From positions 1,612,001 through 1,676,000 of the forward strand of contig NZ_CP047189.1 of the NCBI RefSeq assembly GCF_030440575.1: DNA of 64,000 nt. Reading direction: 5' to 3'. Source of the stretch: Corynebacterium ciconiae DSM 44920. GTDB taxonomy: Bacteria > Actinomycetota > Actinomycetes > Mycobacteriales > Mycobacteriaceae. Below the pieces are notes generated by a model. The model had not been told where the DNA came from and made no database searches. It saw nothing but the letters and a program-made list of their open reading frames with translations. Below are positions 35,163-43,327 of the stretch, piece after piece. The number at the start of each line of letters is the position of its first letter. The stretch's first letter is position 1. A program made the position numbers and the translations under genes.

Positions 35163-37367
35163 GTGTCTGAGAGCAATGCGCTGAAATCGGTCTCATACCG
35201 CTATGACCTCGACGGTTTACGCGGCGTCGCTATCGCCTTCGTGGTGATTTTCCACGTCTTCGTCGGCCGGGTCTCCGGCGGCGTCGACGTGTTCCTGCTC
35301 CTATCCGGCTACTTCTTCCTCGGCTCGCAATTGCGCTACGCCGACCGGATGCGCGCCTCGCTGAACCCGTGGTGGCCTCTGTGGCGCACCATCCGCCGCC
35401 TTGTGCCGGCGCTGGTGGTGGTGCTCGCCTCGGTGAGCGCCCTGGTGTGGTGGGTTGTGCCCTCGTTGAAGGAGGGCGAGCTGGTTAGGCAGCTGCTCGC
35501 CAGCTTGCTCTACTACCAAAACTGGGAGCTGGCTAGCCAAGACGCCGACTATAACGTGGCCTCGGACAGCGTGAGCCCACTGCAGCATCTGTGGTCCATG
35601 TCGGTTCAGGGGCAGTTTTATGTGGGCGCCATCGCCCTCTCCTTGGGGCTGCTGGCGCTGCTACGCATGCTGAAACTGCGGCGCACTCAGGTGTCCACGG
35701 TGGCGGGCCCGATCCTCATTCTCATCACCATCGCTTCCTTCATCTACGCCTGCATCCTGCACAACCAGGACCAAGGGCTGAACTATTACTCCACCTTCTC
35801 CCGTGCGTGGGAGCTCACCCTGGGCGCAGTGCTGGCGATCTACGGGCACCGGATTCAGCTGAATGAGAAGCTGCGCTCGGTGCTCGCATGGCTGGGGCTG
35901 ATCATGGTGCTCAGCACTGGTCTGCTCTTCGACGGAGCCCGGGTATTCCCCGGCCCGTGGACCCTCTACCCCTTGGGTGGTGCGGTGTTCATCATCCTCG
36001 GTGCGGGCACGGTCTCTACTCTGTTGAGCCGGCGCAGCATGCGGTGGCTGGGCGATATCGCCTATTCGCTCTACCTCTGGCACTGGCCGCTGTTGATCCT
36101 CACCGTGGTCTACTTCGAACTCACCGAGCCCAGCATCCTGCTGGGGCTGGCGGTAATCGCCGTGTCGGTGGGATTGGCGCATCTGACCTACACCTTCGTG
36201 GAAAAGCCGCTGCGCCAGCACCGAGCACGACCAAAGAATGACGAATACGTGGCGTGGAATGCCTTCCAGGCCATGCAAACGAACCCCGCAGCCCGGTTGC
36301 GCGGGCTGGGCGGCGCCAGCATCGCCACAGTGTTTGTGCTGTTGCTTTCCATGGCGCCGGCCTATAACCAAAAGCTCAGCGACGCCGAGGATCAGGTGCT
36401 CGACCCGCACATCTACCCCGGCGCACGTGCCCTCAGTGGCGCCGTGGTTCCGGCAGATGTGGATCCACAGCCCGACCCGGAGCTCATCGGCGATCTCTAT
36501 CCTCGCATCGGCCTCGACCGCTGCATGGCTTTCGCCTCCCAGCCGCCGGCCTACTTCCCCACCACCGCCTCCAACCCAGATGGTGAGGAGGGACCGTGCG
36601 CCTATGGCGAGCTCGAAAACTTCACCAAAACCATCTACCTTGTCGGCGGTAGCCATGCCGAGCAGTACTCCTCGGTGCTTATTGAGATCGCCAAGGAAGA
36701 GGGCTGGCGCATCATTCCGCAACTGCGCCAAGGCTGCCCGCTCTTCCTGCAGTACGACGGCGAATACGATGCCGATAATCTTTGCGCTCGCTATAACCAC
36801 AAGTCCCTCGACTTGCTGCTCGACGCCCAGCCGGATCTCGTGCTGTCCACCTCGACCCGACCGGAGTCTCTCACCGGTGAGGGCCCGGACTACGTGCCGG
36901 AGGATTATGAGCGCGTCTGGGAGCTATTGGATGAGGCCGGTATTCCCTTCCTTGGCCTGCGCGATAACCCTTGGGGATGGAATGAAGACGGCTCTCCATT
37001 TAACCGCACCCAGTGCATGGCCCAAGGCAATAGCGCCGAGGAGTGCGGCATTGATCGGGATGTGGTGTACTCCGAGGAAGATCCGGCCGAGGAGATTCTC
37101 GCCGGCTTCGACAACATGCGCTCGGTGGATACCTCTGACTGGTTCTGCGAGGACGATTTCTGCCCGCCGGTGATCGGCAATGTCTTTGTCTACCGGGATC
37201 ACAACCACATCTCGGCGGCCTATGCACATTCCCTCAAGGAAAAGCTGCGCGCGGAGTTGAAATCCATGTTCGCCGATATCGACCCCGACAAGCTGGGCGA
37301 TGAGGATGATAAACCCACCACCACCTTCTTCAACGAAGAAGAGGACGAAGACGACAGCGAAGATTAA
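35163..37367 (+). CDS. Acyltransferase-3 (OafA/OatA-like) fused to an SGNH domain
   Basis: The 734-residue protein combines an N-terminal acyltransferase-3 membrane domain (about 12-410, roughly ten helices) with an extracytoplasmic SGNH esterase-like domain. The membrane domain has YDLDGLRGVAIAFVVIFHV, GVDVFLLLSGYF and LYLWHWPLL. SGNH residues are visible: the GGSHAEQYSS block near 493 carries the nucleophile Ser, and YRDHNHISAAYA near 676 carries the catalytic Asp-His. Such proteins O-acetylate cell-wall glycans or envelope glycolipids from cytosolic acetyl donors. The C-terminus is strongly acidic. The start is GTG; AAGGAG is 13 nt upstream, longer than usual. It stands alone on the plus strand inside a minus-strand core cluster, so the substrate cannot be inferred. 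Confidence 0.88.
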   Translation: MSESNALKSVSYRYDLDGLRGVAIAFVVIFHVFVGRVSGGVDVFLLLSGYFFLGSQLRYADRMRASLNPWWPLWRTIRRLVPALVVVLASVSALVWWVVPSLKEGELVRQLLASLLYYQNWELASQDADYNVASDSVSPLQHLWSMSVQGQFYVGAIALSLGLLALLRMLKLRRTQVSTVAGPILILITIASFIYACILHNQDQGLNYYSTFSRAWELTLGAVLAIYGHRIQLNEKLRSVLAWLGLIMVLSTGLLFDGARVFPGPWTLYPLGGAVFIILGAGTVSTLLSRRSMRWLGDIAYSLYLWHWPLLILTVVYFELTEPSILLGLAVIAVSVGLAHLTYTFVEKPLRQHRARPKNDEYVAWNAFQAMQTNPAARLRGLGGASIATVFVLLLSMAPAYNQKLSDAEDQVLDPHIYPGARALSGAVVPADVDPQPDPELIGDLYPRIGLDRCMAFASQPPAYFPTTASNPDGEEGPCAYGELENFTKTIYLVGGSHAEQYSSVLIEIAKEEGWRIIPQLRQGCPLFLQYDGEYDADNLCARYNHKSLDLLLDAQPDLVLSTSTRPESLTGEGPDYVPEDYERVWELLDEAGIPFLGLRDNPWGWNEDGSPFNRTQCMAQGNSAEECGIDRDVVYSEEDPAEEILAGFDNMRSVDTSDWFCEDDFCPPVIGNVFVYRDHNHISAAYAHSLKEKLRAELKSMFADIDPDKLGDEDDKPTTTFFNEEEDEDDSED

Positions 37368-37391
37368 GATCCGCGCGGCCGAAGCATAAAA

Positions 37392-37437
37392 ATCCGGCCC
37401 CGCTCTCCGAGATATCTCAAGGAGAGCGGGGCCGGAT
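37392..37437. terminator. Bidirectional terminator between the acyltransferase gene and ffh
   Basis: Perfect 17-bp inverted repeat (ATCCGGCCCCGCTCTCC and its complement) with a 12-nt loop, between convergent genes. The minus strand continues TTTTTATG after the stem. Confidence 0.92.
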
Positions 37438-37452
37438 GCGCTGAAAGGGTGG

Positions 37453-39075
37453 TTATTTCCCCTTGCCGAAGTCGAGGTTGTTCAGGTCGATGTTTTCCAT
37501 CCCCTTTGGCATCTGTGGCATGCCGGGGAATCCACCGCCCATGCCACCCATCTGCTGCTGCAGCTTCTCCAGTTCTTCCTGGGAGGGCATGCCGCCGCCC
37601 ATGCCGGGCATTCCGGGCATGCCGGGCATTGCCCCGCGCTTCGGTCCGCGGTTTTTGCCCTTGTTGGTGCGCTTGCCCTTCTTGTTCTTGCGGCCCTTCG
37701 GCTTCTTCTTGGTGGCCGAGCGCCCGCCCATGCCGGGCATGCCGAACTGGCCGGCCATCTTGCTCATCATCTTCTTTGCCTCGAAGAAGCGCTCCACCAA
37801 TTGGTTCACCTCAGAGACTGACACGCCGGAGCCATTGGCGATGCGCTTGCGCCGAGAGGCATTGAGAATCTTCGGGTCCTCGCGCTCGGCGGGCGTCATG
37901 CCGCGAATGATGGCCTGGATGCGGTCGAGCTGCTTCTCGTCCACCATGTCCGCCATCTGCGACATCTGCGATCCCCCGGGCAGCATCTTCAAAATGTTGC
38001 CGATCGGGCCCATGCGGCGGATCATGAGCATCTGATCGAGGAAGTCCTCCAGAGTGAGCTCGCCGGTGCCCAGCTTGGAGGCGGTCTTCATCGCCTCTTC
38101 TTGGTCCAGCTTCTGCTCGGCCTGCTCGATCAGCGAGAGCATATCGCCCATGCCGAGAATCCGGCTGGCCATACGCTCCGGGTGGAAGACATCAAAGTCA
38201 TCGAGCTTCTCGCCCGAGGAAGCGAACATGATCGGCTTGCCGGTAACCTCACGGATCGACAGCGCCGCACCACCGCGGGCATCGCCATCTAGCTTGGTCA
38301 GCACCACACCGGTGAAGTCCACGCCATCGCGGAACGCCTCGGCGGTGTGCACGGCGTCCTGACCGATCATCGCATCGATCACGAAGAGCACTTCGTCCGG
38401 GTTGACGGCGTCGCGAATATTGCGCGCCTGCGTCATCAGCGTCTCGTCGATGCCGAGACGGCCGGCGGTATCCACAATCACAATGTCGTGCTGGGCGCGC
38501 TTGGCCTCAGCGATACCTTGGCGGGCCACCTCCACGGGATCACCGTGGGAGGTGCCCATCTCGTGTTCGCTGCCCAAAGCGGTGCCGGGATCCGGGGCAA
38601 AGGTAGGCACCCCGGCGCGCTCGCCAACGATCTGCAGCTGCTGCACCGCACCGGGGCGCTGCAAATCGCAGGCCACCAGCATCGGGGTGTGGCCCTGATC
38701 GGCGAGGTGCTTGGCGAGCTTTCCGGCCAAGGTGGTTTTACCTGCACCCTGTAGGCCGGCGAGCATGATCACGGTGGGCGGATTCTTCGCCAAGTTGAGC
38801 CGGCGGGTCTCTCCGCCGAGGATGTCAACGAGCTCCTCATTGACGATCTTGATCACTTGCTGCGCCGGGTTGAGCGCCTTAGAAACCTCCGCGCCGGTGG
38901 CGCGGGCCTTAATGCGCTTGATAAAGCCGCGCACCACACTCAGCGAGACGTCCGCCTCCAGCAGGGCGAGCCGGATCTCGCGGGCGGTGGCGTTAATGTC
39001 AGCTTCAGTGAGCTTGCCCTTGCCGCGCAGATCCTTGAGCGCCCCTGTGAGCCGGTCTGATAGTGATTCAAACAC
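37453..39075 (-). CDS. ffh: Signal recognition particle GTPase Ffh
   Basis: Ffh binds signal sequences of membrane proteins at the ribosome and docks with FtsY. The 540-residue protein has the N domain and the G domain (GLQGAGKTTLAGKLA, DTAGRLGIDE, TKLDGDARGGAA). The M domain follows (about 300-440, with KMLPGGSQM and RRKRIANGSGVSVSEVNQL). The last 100 residues are an extension: a Lys/Arg cluster (KKKPKGRKNKKGKR) then Met/Gly/Pro repeats (MPGMPGMPGMGGGMP). It starts at GTG with GGGGAG about 9 nt upstream, downstream of glnD. Confidence 0.96.
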   Translation of the reverse strand: MFESLSDRLTGALKDLRGKGKLTEADINATAREIRLALLEADVSLSVVRGFIKRIKARATGAEVSKALNPAQQVIKIVNEELVDILGGETRRLNLAKNPPTVIMLAGLQGAGKTTLAGKLAKHLADQGHTPMLVACDLQRPGAVQQLQIVGERAGVPTFAPDPGTALGSEHEMGTSHGDPVEVARQGIAEAKRAQHDIVIVDTAGRLGIDETLMTQARNIRDAVNPDEVLFVIDAMIGQDAVHTAEAFRDGVDFTGVVLTKLDGDARGGAALSIREVTGKPIMFASSGEKLDDFDVFHPERMASRILGMGDMLSLIEQAEQKLDQEEAMKTASKLGTGELTLEDFLDQMLMIRRMGPIGNILKMLPGGSQMSQMADMVDEKQLDRIQAIIRGMTPAEREDPKILNASRRKRIANGSGVSVSEVNQLVERFFEAKKMMSKMAGQFGMPGMGGRSATKKKPKGRKNKKGKRTNKGKNRGPKRGAMPGMPGMPGMGGGMPSQEELEKLQQQMGGMGGGFPGMPQMPKGMENIDLNNLDFGKGK

Positions 39076-39138
39076 GAAAAGTTTCTCCCCTATATATACG
39101 TCTTGTCTCGCTATACCTTACCTTTATCCTGCTTTATG

Positions 39139-41214
39139 CTAGCCGTTGAGCAGACAGCGCGTCACGTCACGTTCTATCTGCGCGGAGTCGTACTCACCGG
39201 CGAGACAGAACTGGGCGATGCAGGTAGCCCCTGGCCGCCGCAGGCTGAACCATTCCACCTCTGGCAGCACGTTCAGCAGCGTGCCCAAGATGCCGTGCAC
39301 GTCTGGGGCGCGCACCTCCACTGTGCGGCCGTACCAGTAGGTGGCCACCATGGATGTGTGCACCTGCGGCGGAGTGGTGTGCACCCGAGACTTATAGGAT
39401 TGCACCACATGGTGGGCGTCGATCTCGGTGCCGAAGCGCGGCCGCGCCGAAAGCATCACATGCTCGCCATTGGCGGCGGCGGTGCGCACCCGCAGCCCGC
39501 TGGCGTGAATGGTGGCGAGCAGTGTCATCAGTTGTGCTCGGTTCGGGGTCCGCGCGCGGATGTGATAGTAGTGCCCGTTAGGGAGCACTTCGATGTTGTC
39601 GACTTGCTCGATCTGCGGCGGCTGCGGCACCACACAGGTAAGCATTCGCTCCGCGTTACTGACGAGCATGTTCATCCCATAGGCCAGCGTTGAGCTGTAC
39701 ACCCCGGGCCCCGTGCCGCGCGCATCGGCTTTGGTCAATAGCGCCAATAGGTTCAAGGTGAGCTGATCGTAGTGCACCGCATCGAGCAGCTTATCGACGC
39801 TATCCTCGCTGCTGACATCCGTGGTGGTGGCTAGTTCCGCGAGGGTGGTGTGCTCGAGCACCAAAGTGCGCAGCACCTCCACATCGGCGGGGTTGAATCC
39901 CATTCTTAGGGCCTGTTCCACCACCATTTCTGCCCCAACAATGGCGTGAGGCCTCTCGCAGCGTTTGCCCATGTCATGAAACAGTGCGGCCAAAAGCAGT
40001 AGATCGGGCCGCGCCGCAGCGATGGTTTCGCTGGCGCAGTTTTCTACCACCGCGATGGCGTGGCGATCGATGGTGTGAATATGGGTGGGTTCTTTGGGCA
40101 TAAGCCCGCGCACCCTCTCCCACTCCGGCACCAGCGGACTAAAGAGTCCGAAACGATCCATGGCCCGCACCACCTCGAAGGTGTGCTCGGGGCTAGAGAG
40201 CACGGTGAAGAAGTCCTCCACCGAAGCTTTGGGCCAGGGTTCAGGCAGCGGCGGGCAGGTGCGCAGGGAGGACCACACCGCAGTAGATACCCGCAGCCCG
40301 TGGCGTGCTGCGGCGGCGGCCACCCTCAGCGGCAGACCCGGATCATCGAAGTTGGTATCCCGCGCTAGCGACACATGATCGCCTTGCGCGAACACGTCGA
40401 GATCCACTGGCTGGCGTCGGCTGCGGGTCAGCGGCACCCTAGTGATCACATCGCGGGCACCATCGAGGGCCTTGGTGAGGGCAACGTCCACGTTGTGGGC
40501 GGCCTCGGCAATGGCAGTGGAGAGCTCATAGCGATCGGCAAAGCCGAGTTTATCCGCGACATCCACGGCGAACTCGGGGTCGAGGACATCGCGGTGGCGG
40601 TGCGCGGCTGTGTGCAGCAGCGTGCGGGCGTCGATAAGCAAGCTGCGTTCGCGGGATAGATCGGGGGCGTCCACGAGATTGCCGAGGGCGAGCGCGCGCA
40701 GGAGCTCAATATCGCGGAGGCCACCGTGGCCGTTTTTAAGATCGGGGCGCGTCATGGACACACACGATCCGGAGCGACGCCAGCGTTTGATGGCTTCGTC
40801 GGAGATGTGATCAAACTTGCGAGGCAGCACCTGCCGCCAGCGGCGGCGCACCGCCCGAATGGTGGCGGTGGTGAGCTCTTCATCGCCGCTGACATGGCAC
40901 AGGTCTAATAGCGCCAGGCTGGCGCTGGGCTCGGTGGCGAGCACCGTCAAACAGTCCTCGATGGTGCGCACGCTGTGATCTAGGGAGATGCGAGAATTCC
41001 AGATGGGATACCACACCTCGGAGAGATCGCCATCGAAATCCTCGGGGATCAGCAGCACCAGATCAAGGTCTGAATGCGGGGTCATTTCTTCGCGCGCGAA
41101 CGAGCCGGTAGCGGCGAGCGCACAGCCGGCGGGAACCTCCACCCCGGCGATCGTGTGGTGCACGGACTCGAGGGTGTCGCTGCGTAGATCGGCGGCGGTG
41201 TGAGAGAGCTTCAT
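39139..41214 (-). CDS. glnD: [Protein-PII] uridylyl/adenylyl-transferase GlnD
   Basis: GlnD modifies PII at low nitrogen and removes the modification when nitrogen is plentiful; in C. glutamicum it adenylylates GlnK. The 691-residue protein has a nucleotidyltransferase domain (GSFAREEMTPHSDLDLVLL near 37-55) and an HD domain (LFHDMGKRCERPH near 412). A C-terminal pair of ACT domains follows (about 560-691). It is about 200 residues shorter than E. coli GlnD, which is normal for corynebacteria. I chose the ATG at 41214. No Shine-Dalgarno is present, but TATTCT ends 7 nt before the ATG, so a leaderless transcript is possible behind the glnK terminator. Confidence 0.94.
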   Translation of the reverse strand: MKLSHTAADLRSDTLESVHHTIAGVEVPAGCALAATGSFAREEMTPHSDLDLVLLIPEDFDGDLSEVWYPIWNSRISLDHSVRTIEDCLTVLATEPSASLALLDLCHVSGDEELTTATIRAVRRRWRQVLPRKFDHISDEAIKRWRRSGSCVSMTRPDLKNGHGGLRDIELLRALALGNLVDAPDLSRERSLLIDARTLLHTAAHRHRDVLDPEFAVDVADKLGFADRYELSTAIAEAAHNVDVALTKALDGARDVITRVPLTRSRRQPVDLDVFAQGDHVSLARDTNFDDPGLPLRVAAAAARHGLRVSTAVWSSLRTCPPLPEPWPKASVEDFFTVLSSPEHTFEVVRAMDRFGLFSPLVPEWERVRGLMPKEPTHIHTIDRHAIAVVENCASETIAAARPDLLLLAALFHDMGKRCERPHAIVGAEMVVEQALRMGFNPADVEVLRTLVLEHTTLAELATTTDVSSEDSVDKLLDAVHYDQLTLNLLALLTKADARGTGPGVYSSTLAYGMNMLVSNAERMLTCVVPQPPQIEQVDNIEVLPNGHYYHIRARTPNRAQLMTLLATIHASGLRVRTAAANGEHVMLSARPRFGTEIDAHHVVQSYKSRVHTTPPQVHTSMVATYWYGRTVEVRAPDVHGILGTLLNVLPEVEWFSLRRPGATCIAQFCLAGEYDSAQIERDVTRCLLNG
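40627..40639 (-). repeat. Copy 4 of the 13-bp motif GCTTATCGACGCC (minus strand, inside glnD)
   Basis: Exact copy read on the minus strand, inside glnD coding sequence. It is the only exact minus-strand copy found. A one-mismatch copy (GCTTATCGACGCT, plus strand) lies at 39789-39801 in the same gene. Confidence 0.55.
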
Positions 41215-41233
41215 ACACATCAGAATAAAAAAG

Positions 41234-41269
41234 CGCCTCCGGCGCCCAGCACATGCGGGCCCGGAGGCG
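41234..41269 (-). terminator. Rho-independent terminator between glnK and glnD
   Basis: Stem CGCCTCCGG / CCGGAGGCG with an inner GCCC/GGGC pair and a small loop, followed on the minus strand by TTTTTTATT. Some read-through or a separate promoter is needed for glnD. Confidence 0.85.
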
Positions 41270-41297
41270 GAAGAAAGAAGATACGGCGTGAAAGGGA

Positions 41298-41702
<405 letters not shown>

Positions 41703-41853
41703 TCACGTCTATTCGCCCAGCACAGCGGCTATGAAAGCTAGCACACTGCCGTGCGAATTAGGTGGTAACTACAAAGTGTAGTAATTTCTCACATTCTGTG
41801 TCGGCAGCACCGGGATCGGGGTTGATCTCCGGTGCTACCCCACGTCGCTGGTA

Positions 41854-43143
41854 TTAGAAGCGCATCGAGGAAGTCTCGTAGGCGGTCTCGCCGTGGATGC
41901 GGTAGTCGATACCGGATTCCTCGTCTGTTTCTTCAATGCGCCAGCCCATGGTGCCCCGGATAATCAGGGCCACCACGGCGGTAACGATAGCGGAGACGAT
42001 CATCGCTGCGATTGCCACCACGAACTGCACCACGAGCAGCTTGAAGCCGTCGCCGCCGCCACCGTAGAAGACACCGATGTTGGTATCTAGCAGTGCCAGA
42101 CCGATGGTGCCCCACAGGCCGGCGACTAGGTGCACGCCCACCACATCGAGGGTGTCATCGAAACCGAAGCGATATTTCCAGCTCACAGCCCACGCTGCCA
42201 GGCCACCGCCCACGGCGCCGAGCAGCAGCGAGCCCACTGGATCGAGCGCGCCTGCGGCCGGGGTGATGGCCACCAGACCGGCAACTACACCGGATGCTGC
42301 GCCCAAAGAGGTCATGTGCTGATCGCGGATGCGCTCAACCACAAGCCAGCCGATGATACCGGCAGCGGCAGCCGCAGCGGTGTTCATCCAAGCCAGACCG
42401 GCGAGGCCGTCGGCGGCAAACGCGGAGCCGGCGTTGAAGCCGCACCAGCCGAACCACAGCAGGCCAGAGCCGAGCATCACCATCGGCAGGTTATGCGGGC
42501 GGTGCACATGGCGCGGGAAGCCCTTGCGGTGCCCACAGACCACGGCGAGCACCAGGGCGGCGGTACCGGCCGCAATGTGCACCACGGTTCCACCTGCGAA
42601 GTCCACAGGCCCGATAATGGCTTCCTCACCCTCGGAGCCGAACATCCATCCAGCGACGGAGTGGGAAGACTCAGAGAGCAGGCCGCCGCCCCACACCATG
42701 TGTGCCAGCGGGAAGTAGGCAAAGGTGACCCACAGGCCGGCGAAGACCAGCCAGGAGGAGAACTTCACACGCTCCGCGATGGCACCGCTGATCAGGGCCA
42801 CGGAGATCACGGCGAATGTCACCTGGAAGGCGACGTCGATAATCGCCGGGTATCCGGAGTCACCCACAACGTAGGCGCCTGCCCCATCGGTCATCACATT
42901 GCGCAGACCGAAGTCAGTAAAAGGATCGGCCACAATGCCGGCGAGGTCGTTTCCGCCATAAGACATGGACCATCCATAGAGGATAAAGATTGGGATGACC
43001 ACACCCATCGCCCCAAAAGACATCATCATCGTGTTCAGCACGGACTTCTGTCGGGACATTCCGCCGTAGAACATGCTGAGCGCGGGAGTCATGAGCAAAA
43101 CCAAGGAAGCTGACATGAGCATCCAGCTTGCGTTTCCCTCCAT
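41854..43143 (-). CDS. amtB: Ammonium transporter AmtB
   Basis: AmtB conducts ammonium across the cytoplasmic membrane and recruits GlnK. The 429-residue protein has about eleven membrane helices. The twin pore histidines lie in GGTVVHIAAGTAALVLA and DVVGVHLVAGLWGTIG. The family motif is LWFGWCGFNAGSAFAADG. The ATG has GGAAGG upstream. It heads the amtB-glnK-glnD group and has the two AmtR-type operators in front of it, so it is expected to be derepressed on nitrogen starvation. Confidence 0.95.
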   Translation of the reverse strand: MEGNASWMLMSASLVLLMTPALSMFYGGMSRQKSVLNTMMMSFGAMGVVIPIFILYGWSMSYGGNDLAGIVADPFTDFGLRNVMTDGAGAYVVGDSGYPAIIDVAFQVTFAVISVALISGAIAERVKFSSWLVFAGLWVTFAYFPLAHMVWGGGLLSESSHSVAGWMFGSEGEEAIIGPVDFAGGTVVHIAAGTAALVLAVVCGHRKGFPRHVHRPHNLPMVMLGSGLLWFGWCGFNAGSAFAADGLAGLAWMNTAAAAAAGIIGWLVVERIRDQHMTSLGAASGVVAGLVAITPAAGALDPVGSLLLGAVGGGLAAWAVSWKYRFGFDDTLDVVGVHLVAGLWGTIGLALLDTNIGVFYGGGGDGFKLLVVQFVVAIAAMIVSAIVTAVVALIIRGTMGWRIEETDEESGIDYRIHGETAYETSSMRF

Positions 43144-43208
43144 GTTTCCTTCCTTTCTTGCTACGTTGTCTCGTTGTCGTTGGGTGCTTTATCACCAACG
43201 GAAGATAA

Positions 43209-43247
43209 CTATAGCCCAATAGAAAAATAAATTCTATTGGGCTATAG
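43209..43247. promoter_or_regulatory. Paired AmtR-type operators (perfect 16-bp inverted repeat) upstream of amtB
   Basis: CTATAGCCCAATAGAA at 43209-43224 is repeated as its exact complement at 43232-43247, separated by AAATAAA. Each arm fits the C. glutamicum AmtR box as I remember it (CTAT, six bases, ATAG, with A/T flanks), one in each orientation. The pair lies 66 bp upstream of the amtB start. AmtR itself is not encoded in the window. Confidence 0.85.
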
Positions 43248-43272
43248 AAAGCTGTGTTCCACAACGTAAAAA

Positions 43273-43302
43273 CCGCCCCCTATCTGCACAGATAGGAGGC
43301 GG
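43273..43302 (-). terminator. Rho-independent terminator of ftsY
   Basis: 14-bp inverted repeat CCGCCCCCTATCTG / CAGATAGGAGGCGG with one mismatch and a 2-nt loop, followed on the minus strand by TTTTTACG. It separates ftsY from the AmtR-controlled genes. Confidence 0.88.
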
Positions 43303-43327
43303 CGAGGCGGTAAAACGCGGGGGTAGC

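Noticed and set aside
35661-36800. 379-codon minus-strand open frame
   Set aside because: It is antisense to the well-supported acyltransferase gene and lacks recognisable sequence.
39103-39693. 196-codon plus-strand frame over the end of glnD
   Set aside because: It overlaps the conserved ACT domains of glnD in antisense, with no binding site or family pattern.
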